64,000 nucleotides of DNA from Bacillus sp. 103mf (GCF_900116295.1 NZ_FPAF01000001.1:372001-436000); one strand, 5' to 3'. Shown: positions 8,543 to 18,336, counted from the stretch's first letter. Translations and numbers: made by a program. Notes: generated from the sequence alone by a model not told the origin.

Positions 8543-10912
8543 TCATGAACTTTTCTCTTGAATATCTTTTATCAACACTTCACGAGGCTTGCTTCCTTCA
8601 TACGGACCAACAACGCCGTTCATTTCCATTGCATCAATTAATCGAGCTGCACGCGTATATCCAATACGAAACCTACGCTGCAACATAGAGACTGATGCGG
8701 TTTGCATATCTACAACGAGCTGCACTGCTTCATCATATAAATTATCCTCTACCTCTTGCATCGTTTCTTGTACATCTTGTGGAATCATATCTTCTTGATA
8801 TTGTGCTTTTTGCTGCGCAACAACATATTCTACTACTTTCTCTACTTCATCATCTGATAAAAATGCACCTTGTACACGAACTGGCTTAGAAGCACCAATC
8901 GGTACGAACAACATATCACCGCGTCCTAATAATTTCTCTGCTCCCCCTGTATCAAGAATTGTTCTTGAATCAGTTTGAGAAGAAACCGCAAAAGCGATTC
9001 GCGATGGAATATTCGCTTTAATAACACCGGTAATAACATCTACAGATGGGCGCTGCGTCGCAATAATTAAATGAATACCAGCTGCACGTGCCATTTGTGC
9101 CAGACGCATAATTGCATCCTCTACATCAGAAGAAGCAACCATCATTAAATCTGCCAGCTCGTCCACGATAACAACAATATACGGAAGTTCTGGTTGCTTC
9201 GCTTCAGATTGTTCATTATGTTGTTTAATGTATTCGTTATATCCTTCAATATTACGTGTTCCGCTATGGGCAAACAATTCATAACGCCGTTCCATTTCAT
9301 TGACAACCTTTTTTAGTGCCTGTGACGCTTTCTTCGGATCTGTCACAACAGGCGTTAATAAATGCGGGACACCATTGTATACATTTAATTCTACCATCTT
9401 TGGGTCAATCATCATGAGTTTCACTTCATGCGGTTTAGCACGCATTAAAATACTTGTAATAATCCCGTTAATACATACACTCTTTCCACTACCGGTTGCC
9501 CCCGCTACGAGTAAATGAGGCATTTTATTTAGGCGAGCCAATACAGCTTCTCCTGTAATATCACGCCCAAGTCCAATTAATAGCTTTTCTTCCGGATGAT
9601 TATTCGCTTTCGAATCTAATACTTCTCTTAACGTAACCACTGCAACTTCTGAATTTGGCACTTCAATTCCAACAGCTGATTTTCCTGGAATTGGTGCTTC
9701 AATTCGAATATCTTTCGCCGCTAAAGCTAGTGCTAAATCATCACTTAAACTAACAATTTTACTAACTTTAACCCCCATATCAGGATACACTTCATATTTT
9801 GTAACAGCTGGCCCTCTATGAACCTTCGTTACTTTCGCTTTCACACCAAAGCTTTGGAATGTTCGTTCTAACTTTCGAGCATTTTCATAAATCGTTTCAT
9901 TTTCATTTGTTACTTGCTTATTGTTCGGAAACTTTAATAGCTCTAAAGACGGCAACTTATAATCTTTATTTTCAACATCGGAAAAATGCATTGGCGGCGC
10001 TGTCGTCTCTCCGGCAATCGATTCAACAATTTTTTCACCTTTTTTCCGCTTTGTCTTTTCTTCTTGTATAGGCAAAGCTTCTTCTTGAATTGCTTCAGGA
10101 ATAAAGGATTCTTCACTTATTGGATCTGGCGTTGCATAGTTTTCAGTAAAGTTTGATATAATCGGCGGCGCTATATCAACCTCTTCTATACTGTCCACTA
10201 ACTGCGGGGCTTTTGGTACATGACGCTCACTCCGGGTACGAGCAGTCTTTTTCTTTTCAGTTTTTTCAGCAGCGCGTTTCGTTTGCCAGTCTTTATAATC
10301 ACCTTGCATCACTTGAAATTGCCGGCTAAGTATACGTCCAATCGGCGCAAGTACTTCTCCTATATGTTTATTTGTAATGCATAGTACACCAAGTAAAATG
10401 AGAATCATTCCAATTATGTACGCGCCAACCTCATCAAATAAAAAGTAACATGTCGCAAACATAATAGCCCCAAACATTCCCCCACCTAAATGTACCGAGT
10501 CGACTCCTTTTTTCATTTCATGAAAAAATAAATCTTTTGTCGTTACAATAACAGATGCACTTTGCACTGCCCCATCTTTTGTTAAAAGGTTGACTAATGT
10601 AATGTGACTAAACATCAATATAGCTAATACAATTAAATATAGACCAATCAATCGTTTGTTTAATAAATTCGGCCACTCTCGTTTTATAACAAATGCTATA
10701 GAAAGTACAATAACCCCAAGGACTCCAAGTATGTACCATTCTCCAAAGAAAAAGCGAAAAAATAGCACGAATGCTTTTCCGACAACACCTAGTTGCATAA
10801 TTGTAATGATGGAGAGCGCAAAAAGAGTCAAACCAACGATTTCGTAGTACAAAGTTGGCTTTATGGTACGTCTTGCTTTTGTTTTCGTCCCTATTTGCTT
10901 TTGTTTTGCCAT
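8543..10912 (-). CDS. spoIIIE: DNA translocase SpoIIIE/FtsK
   Basis: A 789-residue septal DNA pump, the same size as B. subtilis SpoIIIE (787). About four membrane segments occupy residues 20-190. A charged Pro/Glu/Lys linker runs to about 330, followed by the RecA-like motor with Walker A (GATGSGKS near residue 468) and Walker B ([13 protein letters not shown] near 580). A gamma winged-helix domain ([19 protein letters not shown] onward) ends the protein and reads the polar SRS/KOPS sequences. It moves the chromosome into the forespore and clears the septum. It is transcribed separately from tepA-ylzJ, which end in a terminator upstream. Confidence 0.96.
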   Translation of the reverse strand: MAKQKQIGTKTKARRTIKPTLYYEIVGLTLFALSIITIMQLGVVGKAFVLFFRFFFGEWYILGVLGVIVLSIAFVIKREWPNLLNKRLIGLYLIVLAILMFSHITLVNLLTKDGAVQSASVIVTTKDLFFHEMKKGVDSVHLGGGMFGAIMFATCYFLFDEVGAYIIGMILILLGVLCITNKHIGEVLAPIGRILSRQFQVMQGDYKDWQTKRAAEKTEKKKTARTRSERHVPKAPQLVDSIEEVDIAPPIISNFTENYATPDPISEESFIPEAIQEEALPIQEEKTKRKKGEKIVESIAGETTAPPMHFSDVENKDYKLPSLELLKFPNNKQVTNENETIYENARKLERTFQSFGVKAKVTKVHRGPAVTKYEVYPDMGVKVSKIVSLSDDLALALAAKDIRIEAPIPGKSAVGIEVPNSEVAVVTLREVLDSKANNHPEEKLLIGLGRDITGEAVLARLNKMPHLLVAGATGSGKSVCINGIITSILMRAKPHEVKLMMIDPKMVELNVYNGVPHLLTPVVTDPKKASQALKKVVNEMERRYELFAHSGTRNIEGYNEYIKQHNEQSEAKQPELPYIVVIVDELADLMMVASSDVEDAIMRLAQMARAAGIHLIIATQRPSVDVITGVIKANIPSRIAFAVSSQTDSRTILDTGGAEKLLGRGDMLFVPIGASKPVRVQGAFLSDDEVEKVVEYVVAQQKAQYQEDMIPQDVQETMQEVEDNLYDEAVQLVVDMQTASVSMLQRRFRIGYTRAARLIDAMEMNGVVGPYEGSKPREVLIKDIQEKSS

Positions 10913-11008
10913 TTCTTCACCTCAAATTCTCATTCAAAAATATATTTTTCTTAGAACAAGTGCAGTTTCCAGCTCGTTATTTTACCCACGGATTATTTAA
11001 AATCGAAG

Positions 11009-11043
11009 AAAGCGAAACTTCCATGCATGCTTTTTCATCCACT
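11009..11043 (+). repeat. Degenerate family A repeat fragment
   Basis: About 33 bases beginning AAAGCGAAACTTCC match the start of the family A element at 12167 (AAAGTGAAACTTCC, then a T-rich loop and CATCC). The hairpin arms have decayed. The rest of the 235-base gap before spoIIIE holds only the ylzJ terminator and the spoIIIE ribosome-binding site. Confidence 0.5.
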
Positions 11044-11064
11044 CAAACAGGATTTTACAGGATA

Positions 11065-11097
11065 AATTGAAGAAAGCAGCCTACACACGGCTGCTTC
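11065..11097 (-). terminator. Terminator after tepA-ylzJ
   Basis: An 8-bp stem, AAGCAGCC (11074-11081) with GGCTGCTT (11089-11096), is followed on the minus strand by TCTTCAATTT, an imperfect T-run. It lies about 50 bases after the ylzJ stop. Confidence 0.7.
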
Positions 11098-11147
11098 ACC
11101 CTCTTGTTTTTTATATTATACCATAGCTCATAAACAAAATCCTGCTT

Positions 11148-11354
11148 TTACGAAAAGGATATTTTCTGCCCAGGTTCATACTGTAAAAAATGTTGAGGGT
11201 TTGTACTTAATACACGTACAACAGAATAATTATTTTCATTTCCCATTTCTACAACCATATCAATACCATCTACATGTATCATTTTCTGCTTCGCAAATTC
11301 TGTATGATCTATCGGATACACAAGTTGTTCTGGCATAATCGTATACAAAATCAT
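11148..11354 (-). CDS. ylzJ: Small conserved protein YlzJ
   Basis: A 68-residue YlzJ-like protein found between tepA and spoIIIE across Bacillus. It has no membrane segment or recognisable catalytic motif; the visible features are the N-terminal [14 protein letters not shown] and an acidic, beta-rich middle. Its ATG overlaps the tepA stop (4-base overlap), so translation is coupled to TepA. The function is unknown. Confidence 0.75.
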   Translation of the reverse strand: MILYTIMPEQLVYPIDHTEFAKQKMIHVDGIDMVVEMGNENNYSVVRVLSTNPQHFLQYEPGQKISFS

Positions 11355-12100
11355 TGCAACAACGCCCCGCCTTGTTCAGTTGATGTTTTTGTATCAATTA
11401 ATTCATTTAATTTTTTAATCGCTTGGCCAATCCCTCCAACATCATCAATTAAACCATATTTCACCGCATCCATGCCTACAACATTTGTACCAATATCTCG
11501 TGTTAAATTCCCTTTTGCAAACATTAACTCCTTAAAACGATCTTCTGTTACTTTTGAATGCTTTGTTACAAAACGAATAACACGCTCTTGCATCTTATCT
11601 AAATACTCAAATGTTTGTGGAACACCTATTACAAGACCTGTAAGACGAATAGGGTGAATTGTCATTGTTGCTGTTTCTGCAATGAATGAATAATCTGTTG
11701 ATACCGCAATCGGCACACCTATGGAATGTCCTCCACCAAGAACAATCGATACAGTTGGTTTCGAAAGCGAAGCAATCATTTCAGAAATTGCAAGCCCAGC
11801 TTCTACATCCCCTCCAACTGTATTTAACAAAATTAACAACCCTTCAATTTTAGGATTTTGTTCAATTGCGACAATTTGCGGAATAACATGCTCATATTTG
11901 GTTGTTTTGTTTTGCGGCGGCAATTGCACATGCCCTTCAATTTGCCCTACAATTGTTAAACAATGAATACGTGATTCATTTAATTGCGGGACATTCGTTT
12001 GTCCAAGTTGCTGAATTTTCTCTAGTACAGAAGCTTCTTTCACTTCTTCTTTTGTCTCGGTCTCTTTTTCTTCATTTTTCATTTCATCACGCTCTACCAT
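11351..12100 (-). CDS. tepA: ClpP-like protease TepA (translocation-enhancing)
   Basis: A 249-residue member of the ClpP/crotonase-fold serine proteases, related to B. subtilis TepA (YmfB). A charged Glu/Lys-rich N-terminal stretch (about 30 residues) precedes the fold. The likely nucleophile is Ser126 in [11 protein letters not shown], with His149 in MTIHPI as the base; the oxyanion region is [10 protein letters not shown]. TepA is implicated in protein secretion and processing in B. subtilis. AAAGGGG lies upstream of the ATG. It forms a two-gene unit with ylzJ, and a composite repeat fills the gap between it and rnjB. Confidence 0.88.
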   Translation of the reverse strand: MVERDEMKNEEKETETKEEVKEASVLEKIQQLGQTNVPQLNESRIHCLTIVGQIEGHVQLPPQNKTTKYEHVIPQIVAIEQNPKIEGLLILLNTVGGDVEAGLAISEMIASLSKPTVSIVLGGGHSIGVPIAVSTDYSFIAETATMTIHPIRLTGLVIGVPQTFEYLDKMQERVIRFVTKHSKVTEDRFKELMFAKGNLTRDIGTNVVGMDAVKYGLIDDVGGIGQAIKKLNELIDTKTSTEQGGALLQ

Positions 12101-12166
12101 ATCGTAACCCCTTTCTCACGTATACAACTATTATTTGTTAAGTTATAAATTTCATTCGAAAGAGGA

Positions 12167-12428
12167 TAAAGTGAAACTTCCATCAGTGTTTTTTTCATCC
12201 CCCACTGATGGTTAACCCGTCCAACCTGGCACATGCCAGCAGTTATCCCCTACCTATCTTCTTTAGAAAAGCAGAAGTGGCTCGCTCAGAATGTGAGGGG
12301 GATGGAGCTTCTGACATAGAGGTGTTTTTTACCTCGTAGGAAGAAGCGAAGCCACCGAACATTCTAGCCACTGGAGCTGGATCTTAATCTTAAGATGGAG
12401 GTCTTACTGCCTGCGAATAGCGGGATAA
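12167..12428 (+). repeat. Composite structured repeat (family A joined to family B)
   Basis: Fills the tepA-rnjB gap. The A part (12167-12263) starts TAAAGTGAAACTTC and makes a 9-bp hairpin CCATCAGTG (12180-12188) with CACTGATGG (12203-12211), then the stem CTGGCA/TGCCAG. The B part (12264-12386) carries AGTGGCT/AGCCACT (12276, 12366), AGAATGT/ACATTCT (12288, 12359) and GAGGT/ACCTC (12319, 12331). A tail (about 12391-12428) resembles the tails at 15020 and 20740. It resembles bcr-type repeats of the B. cereus group; I cannot give a family number. Confidence 0.8.
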
Positions 12429-12429
12429 A

Positions 12430-12458
12430 AGAAAAAGCTACCTATAAATAGGTAGCCA
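12430..12458 (-). terminator. Intrinsic terminator after rnjB
   Basis: GCTACCTA (12437-12444) pairs with TAGGTAGC (12449-12456) around a 4-base loop, followed on the minus strand by TTTTTCTTTT. It lies between the rnjB stop and the composite repeat. Confidence 0.9.
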
Positions 12459-12462
12459 CTTC

Positions 12463-14133
12463 TTATACTTCCATAATAATTGGTAAAATCATCGGTTTTC
12501 GCTTCGTTTTTTCAAATAAAAATTGTCCAAGTAACTCACGAATATTTTGTTTTAACGTAGACCATTCAATAGAATATTCTTTAATAGATTGTTCTACAAT
12601 TGTACGCACAATATCAGTTGATTTTTCAATTAACGCTTCAGATTCACGAACATAAACAAAGCCTCGTGAAATTATTTCTGGTCCAGAAATAATTTTTTTC
12701 TCTTCTTTTCCAAGCGTCACAACAACGACTAAAATACCGTCTTGTGATAACATCTTTCGATCACGTAACACGATATTCCCAACATCACCAACGCCTAACC
12801 CATCAATCAATACATTTCCAGCAGGAACTTTACCTGCTGGTTTCGCTTCACCATCTGTAAAGGAGATTACCTCACCTTTCTCCGTGATAAAAATACGATC
12901 CGAGTGAATACCAACATCTTGAGCTAAACGGGCATGCGCCTTTTGCATACGAAATTCACCATGTACAGGCAAGAAGTACTTTGGTTTCATTAAATTCAAC
13001 ATTAACTTTAATTCTTCTTGACTACCATGTCCGGAAACGTGTACTTTCTTTTCTCCATAATATACTACATCCGCACCTGCTCTAAATAGTAAATCAATTG
13101 TTCTTGAAACAGATGTTTCATTCCCTGGAATTGGAGATGCAGCAATAATGACTGTATCACCTTTACGAATTGAAATTTGTTTATGAGCTTGTCTTGCCAT
13201 TCTAGAAAGAGCAGCCATTGGCTCCCCTTGGCTACCAGTCGTTAATATTGTCACCTTTTTCTCAGGATAATTATCAACATCCTGCAATGAAATTAACATA
13301 CCATCTGGAATATTTAAATACCCTAGATTATACGCGATATCAACAACCTTTACCATACTTCGTCCAACTACCGCTACCTTACGCCCAGTTTCATACGCTG
13401 CATCAAAAACTTGTTGAATACGATGTACATTAGAAGCAAATGAGGCCACAATAATACGGCCTTCTGAATTATAAAATACTTTAGATATTTCCAAACCGAC
13501 TTCTCTCTCAGATCCTGTATAGCCAGGGCGCTCTGCATTTGTACTATCAGATAGTAAGCAAAGCACACCTTCATTCCCAATTTGCGCCATTTTTCCAATA
13601 TCCGAACCATTATTCCCAATAGGAGTTTGATCAAATTTAAAATCACCAGTATATACAATTGCACCTTGTGAAGTATGGAAGCAAACACCCACGGCATCAG
13701 GAATACTGTGTGTTGTTTTAAAGAAAGAAACAGTTGTTGTATCGAATTCTACAGTAGCATTAGAATCAATCGTTCTTAAATCAACGCGACCTAACATACC
13801 TGCTTCTCCTAATTTTTCTTTCACAAGACCGTTTGTTAGTTTCGTTCCATAAACTGGAATATCTAATTTTCTTAACACATAAACGATACCACCAATATGA
13901 TCTTCATGACCATGTGTTAAAAATAACCCTTTTACGCGCTCTTTATTTTCCACTAAATATGTGATATCAGGAATAACAATATCTATTCCAAACATCTCTT
14001 CTTCCGGAAACATAAGTCCTGCATCCACAATAAAAATTTCAGAATCAATTTCTACGCAGTACATATTCTTTCCAATTTCGCCCACTCCACCGAGAGCGAA
14101 TACTTTTACAGTATCTATCTCTTTCTTCTTCAT
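12463..14133 (-). CDS. rnjB: Ribonuclease J2
   Basis: A 556-residue beta-CASP metallo-beta-lactamase nuclease with the HxHxDH zinc motif HGHEDH (His74, His76, Asp78, His79) and a glycine-rich N-terminus (FALGGVGEIGKNMY). Length and position upstream of tepA-spoIIIE match B. subtilis RNase J2 (formerly YmfA), which partners RNase J1 in 5'-3' decay and endonucleolytic processing of mRNA. The ribosome-binding site is weak (CAGGA), and it lies at the edge of a long inverted repeat in the leader, which may limit translation. A terminator and a composite repeat follow the gene. Confidence 0.93.
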   Translation of the reverse strand: MKKKEIDTVKVFALGGVGEIGKNMYCVEIDSEIFIVDAGLMFPEEEMFGIDIVIPDITYLVENKERVKGLFLTHGHEDHIGGIVYVLRKLDIPVYGTKLTNGLVKEKLGEAGMLGRVDLRTIDSNATVEFDTTTVSFFKTTHSIPDAVGVCFHTSQGAIVYTGDFKFDQTPIGNNGSDIGKMAQIGNEGVLCLLSDSTNAERPGYTGSEREVGLEISKVFYNSEGRIIVASFASNVHRIQQVFDAAYETGRKVAVVGRSMVKVVDIAYNLGYLNIPDGMLISLQDVDNYPEKKVTILTTGSQGEPMAALSRMARQAHKQISIRKGDTVIIAASPIPGNETSVSRTIDLLFRAGADVVYYGEKKVHVSGHGSQEELKLMLNLMKPKYFLPVHGEFRMQKAHARLAQDVGIHSDRIFITEKGEVISFTDGEAKPAGKVPAGNVLIDGLGVGDVGNIVLRDRKMLSQDGILVVVVTLGKEEKKIISGPEIISRGFVYVRESEALIEKSTDIVRTIVEQSIKEYSIEWSTLKQNIRELLGQFLFEKTKRKPMILPIIMEV

Positions 14134-14140
14134 GTTGTTT

Positions 14141-14264
14141 CCTGGTTTAAAACTATTGTAAAAACTGATCCCACTAACATTGTAGAGAAACCAGGGGAAA
14201 CTCCACCATCATTTTTCAACATCTAAAACGAAGGTCTTATCACGTTTTTTGTTTTTAAACCAGG
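14141..14264 (-). promoter_or_regulatory. Long-range inverted repeat in the rnjB leader
   Basis: CCTGGTTTAAAAC at 14141-14153 is complementary to GTTTTTAAACCAGG at 14251-14264 except for one extra T. On the mRNA the proximal arm ends in CCAGGA, which contains the only ribosome-binding-like sequence before the rnjB ATG at 14133. Closing the stem would hide it. Confidence 0.5.
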
Positions 14265-14381
14265 TTCCACCTCTCTTTCATTATATAAATCATATGTTTT
14301 ATGTAATTTCATACAAAATCCGATAATCCGTAAAGTTTTTCCATTTTTGCTAAGCATACCCGTACTAAGCTACTTAGCCAT

Positions 14382-14411
14382 ATTATAACTGATATAAGAA
14401 ATAGAACACAA
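14382..14411 (-). promoter_or_regulatory. Possible rnjB promoter
   Basis: TTGTGT (14406-14411), an 18-base spacer and a perfect TATAAT (14382-14387) on the minus strand give a 240-base leader before rnjB. The -35 element is poor. The rest of 14265-14530 is AT-rich with no other signal that I can support. Confidence 0.4.
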
Positions 14412-14529
14412 GTTAAATTATAAGAAAGAAAAGAGAAGAATATGTATAAGATGATAAACTGGATTTATTTCACTACTACATGCAAGAAGCAAAGTGAAAC
14501 ATCTAGCAGTAGGAATTTTCTTTATTCAT

Positions 14530-14700
14530 CACCTATATATACAAGTGAAAAAACGACATAAAACCCCCTTTCCTTTTAGGGGGGACGAGAGCATCTGGCC
14601 GTGCATAAAAGCGGTCAGGTCCATTTCCTGCCACATGCGAGGTTTAAAACAAAAGGAGCAAGGAGTACAGGTCATGTTGTATTCTGCATAGCAGCAACTT
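14530..14700 (+). repeat. Family C structured repeat, copy 1
   Basis: A hairpin CCCCC/GGGGG (14564, 14580) is followed by CTGGCCG/CGGTCAG (14595-14601 and 14612-14618, one G-U pair) and a longer stem CTGC..ATGC (14628-14638) with GCAT.GCAG (14686-14694). The same order is found in five other copies in the window. It lies opposite to the direction of the flanking genes. Confidence 0.75.
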
Positions 14701-14960
14701 ATAAAGAAAAGCGGAAGCGGCTCGCTCAGAACAAGAGGGGGATGGAGCTTCTGACATAGAGGCGCTTTTTGCCTCGGCGGAAGACGCGAAGCCACCGACT
14801 GTTCTAGCCGCTGGAGCTGGATCATAAAGAAAAGCGGAAGCGGCTCGCTCAGAACAAGAGGGGGGTGGAGCTTCTGACATAGAGGCGCTTTTTGCCTCGG
14901 CGGAAGACGCGAAGCCACCGACTGTTCTAGCCGCTGGAGCTAGATCATAAAGAAAAGCGG
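14701..14960 (+). repeat. Family B structured repeat, two tandem 123-bp units plus a partial third
   Basis: Units start at 14701, 14824 and 14947, an exact 123-base period; the third diverges after about 15 bases. Each unit folds as nested stems: AGCGGCT/AGCCGCT, AGAACA/TGTTCT, CTTC/GAAG extended by TGG/CCA across a 2-base bulge, and GAGGC/GCCTC closed by a T-rich loop. A tail to about 15035 (TTGAGGTGGGAG, then TATTACT) matches the tails of the elements at 12391 and 20736. The 951-base rnjB-dapA gap is mostly repeat DNA. Confidence 0.85.
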
Positions 14961-15042
14961 AGACGACTATTTAGACATGAGGGGCTAGGAGGCGAAGCTG
15001 GACAATGCTTTATCGAATTTTGAGGTGGGAGTATTACTAAAC

Positions 15043-15080
15043 ACAAAAAAGCGGCTTAGCACATATCACTAAGCCACTTT
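15043..15080 (-). terminator. Intrinsic terminator after dapA
   Basis: AAGCGGCTTAG (15049-15059) pairs with CTAAGCCACTT (15069-15079), 11 bp with one G-U pair, followed on the minus strand by a run of T. It ends the asd-dapG-dapA transcript. Confidence 0.92.
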
Positions 15081-15084
15081 CGTA

Positions 15085-15963
15085 TTAGCGAGGAATAGAT
15101 TGTATAACTTCAAGTAATCTCGTTCTTTCTACTTCTGTTAATGGCAGAAGAGGGAGACGAACAGATCCAACATCTAATCCTACGATTTGCAGTGCAGTTT
15201 TAACAGGAGTTGGACTCGGCGCCATAAATAATGCATTCGTCACTCTTACTAACAATTGATGAAGTGTTTGCGCTGTTTTCATATCACCAGTTTGAAATGC
15301 CGCAATCATGTCTTGCATTTCGTTACCAATAATATGAGAAGCAACAGATACAATACCTTTTGCTCCAATTGCCATCGCTGGCAATGTTAATCCATCATCA
15401 CCACTGTATACGGCAAAATTATCATCTGTTTTTTCGATGATTTCTGTCATTGTTAATACATCGCCGCCTGCATCCTTGATTGCAACAATGTTTGGAATTT
15501 GTGATAAACGAACAACTGTATCAACAGAAATTTGTACGATAGATCGCCCCGGAACGTTATATAACATAATCGGCAGTTTTGTACTTTCAGCAATTGTTTT
15601 AAAGTGCTGATACATACCTTCCTGGCTTGGTTTATTATAATACGGTGCAACTAACATAATAGCATCTACGCCTACTTCTTCCGCTTTTTTCGTAAGCTCG
15701 ACAGAAGCATGTGTATTATTGCTACCAGTTCCAGCGATTACCGGCACCCTTTTATCGACAACAGATACAACATGACGATATAGCGCTACCTTTTCTTCAG
15801 ATGTTAACGTAGGAGATTCACCTGTTGTTCCTCCTACAACGATTGCTGTTGTACCATTATCAATCAAATAGTTTACCAATTTTGTTGTCTTTGCAAAATC
15901 GATGTTTCCATTTTTATCAAACGGTGTGACCATCGCAGTTGCAATTGTCCCAAAATCTCTCAT
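15085..15963 (-). CDS. dapA: 4-hydroxy-tetrahydrodipicolinate synthase
   Basis: Condenses pyruvate with aspartate semialdehyde, the first step committed to lysine, diaminopimelate and dipicolinate. I choose the ATG at 15963 (MRDFGTIATAMVTP), with AAGGAG seven bases upstream, giving 292 residues; an upstream in-frame ATG overlaps that site. Lys163 in NIVAIKDAGG is the Schiff-base lysine and Tyr135 in YNVPGR is the catalytic tyrosine; the substrate loop is GGTTGESPTL (44-53). It is the last gene of asd-dapG-dapA, placed beside the dpaAB genes that use its product during sporulation. Confidence 0.95.
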   Translation of the reverse strand: MRDFGTIATAMVTPFDKNGNIDFAKTTKLVNYLIDNGTTAIVVGGTTGESPTLTSEEKVALYRHVVSVVDKRVPVIAGTGSNNTHASVELTKKAEEVGVDAIMLVAPYYNKPSQEGMYQHFKTIAESTKLPIMLYNVPGRSIVQISVDTVVRLSQIPNIVAIKDAGGDVLTMTEIIEKTDDNFAVYSGDDGLTLPAMAIGAKGIVSVASHIIGNEMQDMIAAFQTGDMKTAQTLHQLLVRVTNALFMAPSPTPVKTALQIVGLDVGSVRLPLLPLTEVERTRLLEVIQSIPR

Positions 15964-15986
15964 GGTCTCACTCCTTATCATTCCAG

Positions 15987-17198
15987 TTACTTTTCTTTTG
16001 AAAGTTCAAATGCACAATGAAGCGCATTTACGGCATCTATCAGTTCTTCTTCTTTCACAAGTACCCATATTGTCGTATGGCTATCTGCAGACTGTAATAT
16101 TTGAACACCCTTTTCAGCTAATGCTGTCACAATTTTCGCAGTCACACCTGGAACACCTGCGATACCAGCTCCAACAATAGATACTTTTGCACAGTGCTCG
16201 GTTACAATTGGATCATATCCAAGCTTATGAAGTACTTCAACAGCTCGATCTGCAACATCATCACTAACTGTGTATGCTACACCTGTAGGAGAAATATTGA
16301 TCAAATCTACGCTAATCTTTTCATTTGCCATTTCTTTGAACACTTCTGTTTGTAGGTCGTATGCTCCGTCCTTAGCCAACACTTTAATTTGCGTGACACT
16401 TGAAGAATGAGCAATACCAGTTACCGGACGTTCTTGTACGTCGCGTGCGCCATCATACGCTGCAATTAAAGTTCCTTCGCTATCAGAGTATGTCGAACGC
16501 ACACGTAATGGAACTTTTGCATGCATCGCAATTTCAATTGCACGCGGATGAACAACTTTCGCACCTTGATATGCCATATTACAGATTTCATTATATGTTA
16601 CATTTTCAAGATGACGCGCATCTTTTACAATACGTGGGTCGGCAGTCATCACACCTTCTACATCTGTAAAAATATCAATATACTCAGCATGAAGTGCAAC
16701 ACCTAACGCTGATGCTGATGTATCACTACCCCCGCGTCCAAGTGTTGTCGTATCGCCTTCTGTCGTTTGGCCTTGGAAACCTGTTACAACGATTACATCT
16801 ACTTCTTCTAACTCTTTTAATATACGTTCACAATTCATTTCAATAATCTTAGCGTTTGTAAAATCATCATTTGTGATAAAACCAGCTTGTGCACCATTGA
16901 ATGCTGCTGCTTTAATTTCATTTTCATTTAACATATTTGAAAACACAATTGCTGAAATTAACTCACCACAAGACAACAATAAATCTTGTTCACGTTTTGA
17001 AATGAACGACTGTTTTTCATTTACAAGGCTTAATAATGTATCCGTCGCATAAGGCTCACCTTTGCGTCCCATTGCAGATACAACAACTACAATTTTATAG
17101 CCTTCTTTTAATGATTTTTTGATGTGATGAAGAGCATGTTCTCGACCATTTTCATCACGTACAGATGTACCACCAAATTTTTGGACAATAATTTTCAT
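15987..17198 (-). CDS. dapG: Aspartokinase I (DapG)
   Basis: A 403-residue aspartate kinase that phosphorylates aspartate. The kinase domain opens with KFGGTSVRDENG (residues 7-18) and contains TLGRGGSDTSA near residue 154; two ACT domains fill the C-terminal third. In B. subtilis DapG is the diaminopimelate-sensitive isozyme supplying cell wall and spore dipicolinate, and the shared operon with asd and dapA supports the same role. An AAGGTG site precedes the ATG. It lies between asd (22 bases) and dapA. Confidence 0.95.
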   Translation of the reverse strand: MKIIVQKFGGTSVRDENGREHALHHIKKSLKEGYKIVVVVSAMGRKGEPYATDTLLSLVNEKQSFISKREQDLLLSCGELISAIVFSNMLNENEIKAAAFNGAQAGFITNDDFTNAKIIEMNCERILKELEEVDVIVVTGFQGQTTEGDTTTLGRGGSDTSASALGVALHAEYIDIFTDVEGVMTADPRIVKDARHLENVTYNEICNMAYQGAKVVHPRAIEIAMHAKVPLRVRSTYSDSEGTLIAAYDGARDVQERPVTGIAHSSSVTQIKVLAKDGAYDLQTEVFKEMANEKISVDLINISPTGVAYTVSDDVADRAVEVLHKLGYDPIVTEHCAKVSIVGAGIAGVPGVTAKIVTALAEKGVQILQSADSHTTIWVLVKEEELIDAVNALHCAFELSKEK

Positions 17199-17220
17199 TT
17201 TCGCACCTTCTTTTAGCCGT

Positions 17221-18267
17221 TTACACTAATTGTAATTTCACTAATCGTTCTGCAATTTGAACAGAGTTCCATGCAGCACCTTTTAATAAGTTATCCGATA
17301 CGACCCAAAGATGGAATCCTTTATCATTGTTTAAATCTTTACGAATACGACCAACAAATACTTCGTTTTTACCCACTGCAGTTGCTGGCATTGGGTATAC
17401 TTGTTCTGCTGGGTTGTCTTGCAGTACAATTCCTTCTGCATTCGCTAACAGATTACGCACATCTTCTACTGTTACACCTTCTTTTTCCACTTCAATGTAA
17501 ACAGATTCAGAGTGACCAGATACAACTGGCAAACGTACGCATGTAGCAGCTACTTCAAGATCTGGCATATGCATAATTTTCTTTGTTTCATTAATCATTT
17601 TCATTTCTTCAAACGTAAAGCCATTATCTTCAAACTTATCAATTTGCGGAATCGCATTGAAGGCAATTTGATAATGTTTTTCATCACCTTTTACTGGTAA
17701 AACATTCGCTTTTACTTCTTCACCGTTTAAAATGGCTTGTGATTGTTCGTGAAGCTCTTCAATTGCAGCGGCTCCTGCTCCTGATACAGCTTGATATGTG
17801 GAAACGATTACTCGTTTTAAACCAAAGTGTTGACGAACTGGTTCAAGAGCAACTACCATTTGAATTGTAGAACAGTTTGGATTTGCAATAATTCCATTAT
17901 GCTCTAATAAATCTTTTTCGTTTACTTCTGGTACAACAAGCGGGACATTTTCTGTCATGCGGAACGCACTAGTATTATCGACAACGATTGCACCGCGCTT
18001 TGCAGCTTCTGGTGCTAATTGTTTTGATACAGACCCACCTGCACTGAAGAGTGCAATATCCACTCCTTCAAAACTTTCAGGAGTAGCCTCTTGTACTGTT
18101 ACTTCTTCTCCTTTAAATAAAAGCGTTTTACCTGCAGAACGTTTAGATGAAAGTAACGTTAGCTTCCCAATTGGAAAATTACGTTTCTCTAAAGTATTTA
18201 ACATTTGTTCACCAACTGCGCCGGTTGCTCCAACTACAGCGACATGAAAAGATTTTTTCTTTTCCAT
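17221..18267 (-). CDS. asd: Aspartate-semialdehyde dehydrogenase
   Basis: Reduces aspartyl phosphate to aspartate semialdehyde with NADPH. The start is set at the ATG at 18267, one codon after an in-frame GTG, because AAGGGG lies seven bases before it; this gives 348 residues. The nucleotide-binding loop [12 protein letters not shown] is at the N-terminus, and the catalytic Cys132 is in NPNCSTIQ. It is the first gene of asd-dapG-dapA. An intrinsic terminator separates it from dpaB, so it need not depend on the sporulation promoter of dpaAB. Confidence 0.95.
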   Translation of the reverse strand: MEKKKSFHVAVVGATGAVGEQMLNTLEKRNFPIGKLTLLSSKRSAGKTLLFKGEEVTVQEATPESFEGVDIALFSAGGSVSKQLAPEAAKRGAIVVDNTSAFRMTENVPLVVPEVNEKDLLEHNGIIANPNCSTIQMVVALEPVRQHFGLKRVIVSTYQAVSGAGAAAIEELHEQSQAILNGEEVKANVLPVKGDEKHYQIAFNAIPQIDKFEDNGFTFEEMKMINETKKIMHMPDLEVAATCVRLPVVSGHSESVYIEVEKEGVTVEDVRNLLANAEGIVLQDNPAEQVYPMPATAVGKNEVFVGRIRKDLNNDKGFHLWVVSDNLLKGAAWNSVQIAERLVKLQLV

Positions 18268-18308
18268 CACTATGCCCCTTTCTAGGTACCAATCCTTCTA
18301 TACTTAGA

Positions 18309-18336
18309 ATAAAAAGGAGTAACAAATACTCCTTCT
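18309..18336 (-). terminator. Intrinsic terminator between dpaB and asd
   Basis: AAGGAGTA (18314-18321) pairs with TACTCCTT (18327-18334), followed on the minus strand by TTTTTATT. It would stop dpaAB transcripts before asd. A possible promoter (TATGATAAAAT near 18350) lies upstream of the hairpin, so it could also act in the asd leader. Confidence 0.85.

Noticed and set aside
14230-14290. T-box-like GAGGTGGAACC in the rnjB leader
   Set aside because: The flanking T-box core and a terminator/antiterminator pair are missing, and rnjB is not an amino-acid or synthetase gene.
14529-14918. Proline/leucine-rich repeated frames on the minus strand
   Set aside because: They are translations of the 123-base family B repeat, whose period is a multiple of three, so both units read in the same frame. 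No ribosome-binding site and no similarity to neighbours.
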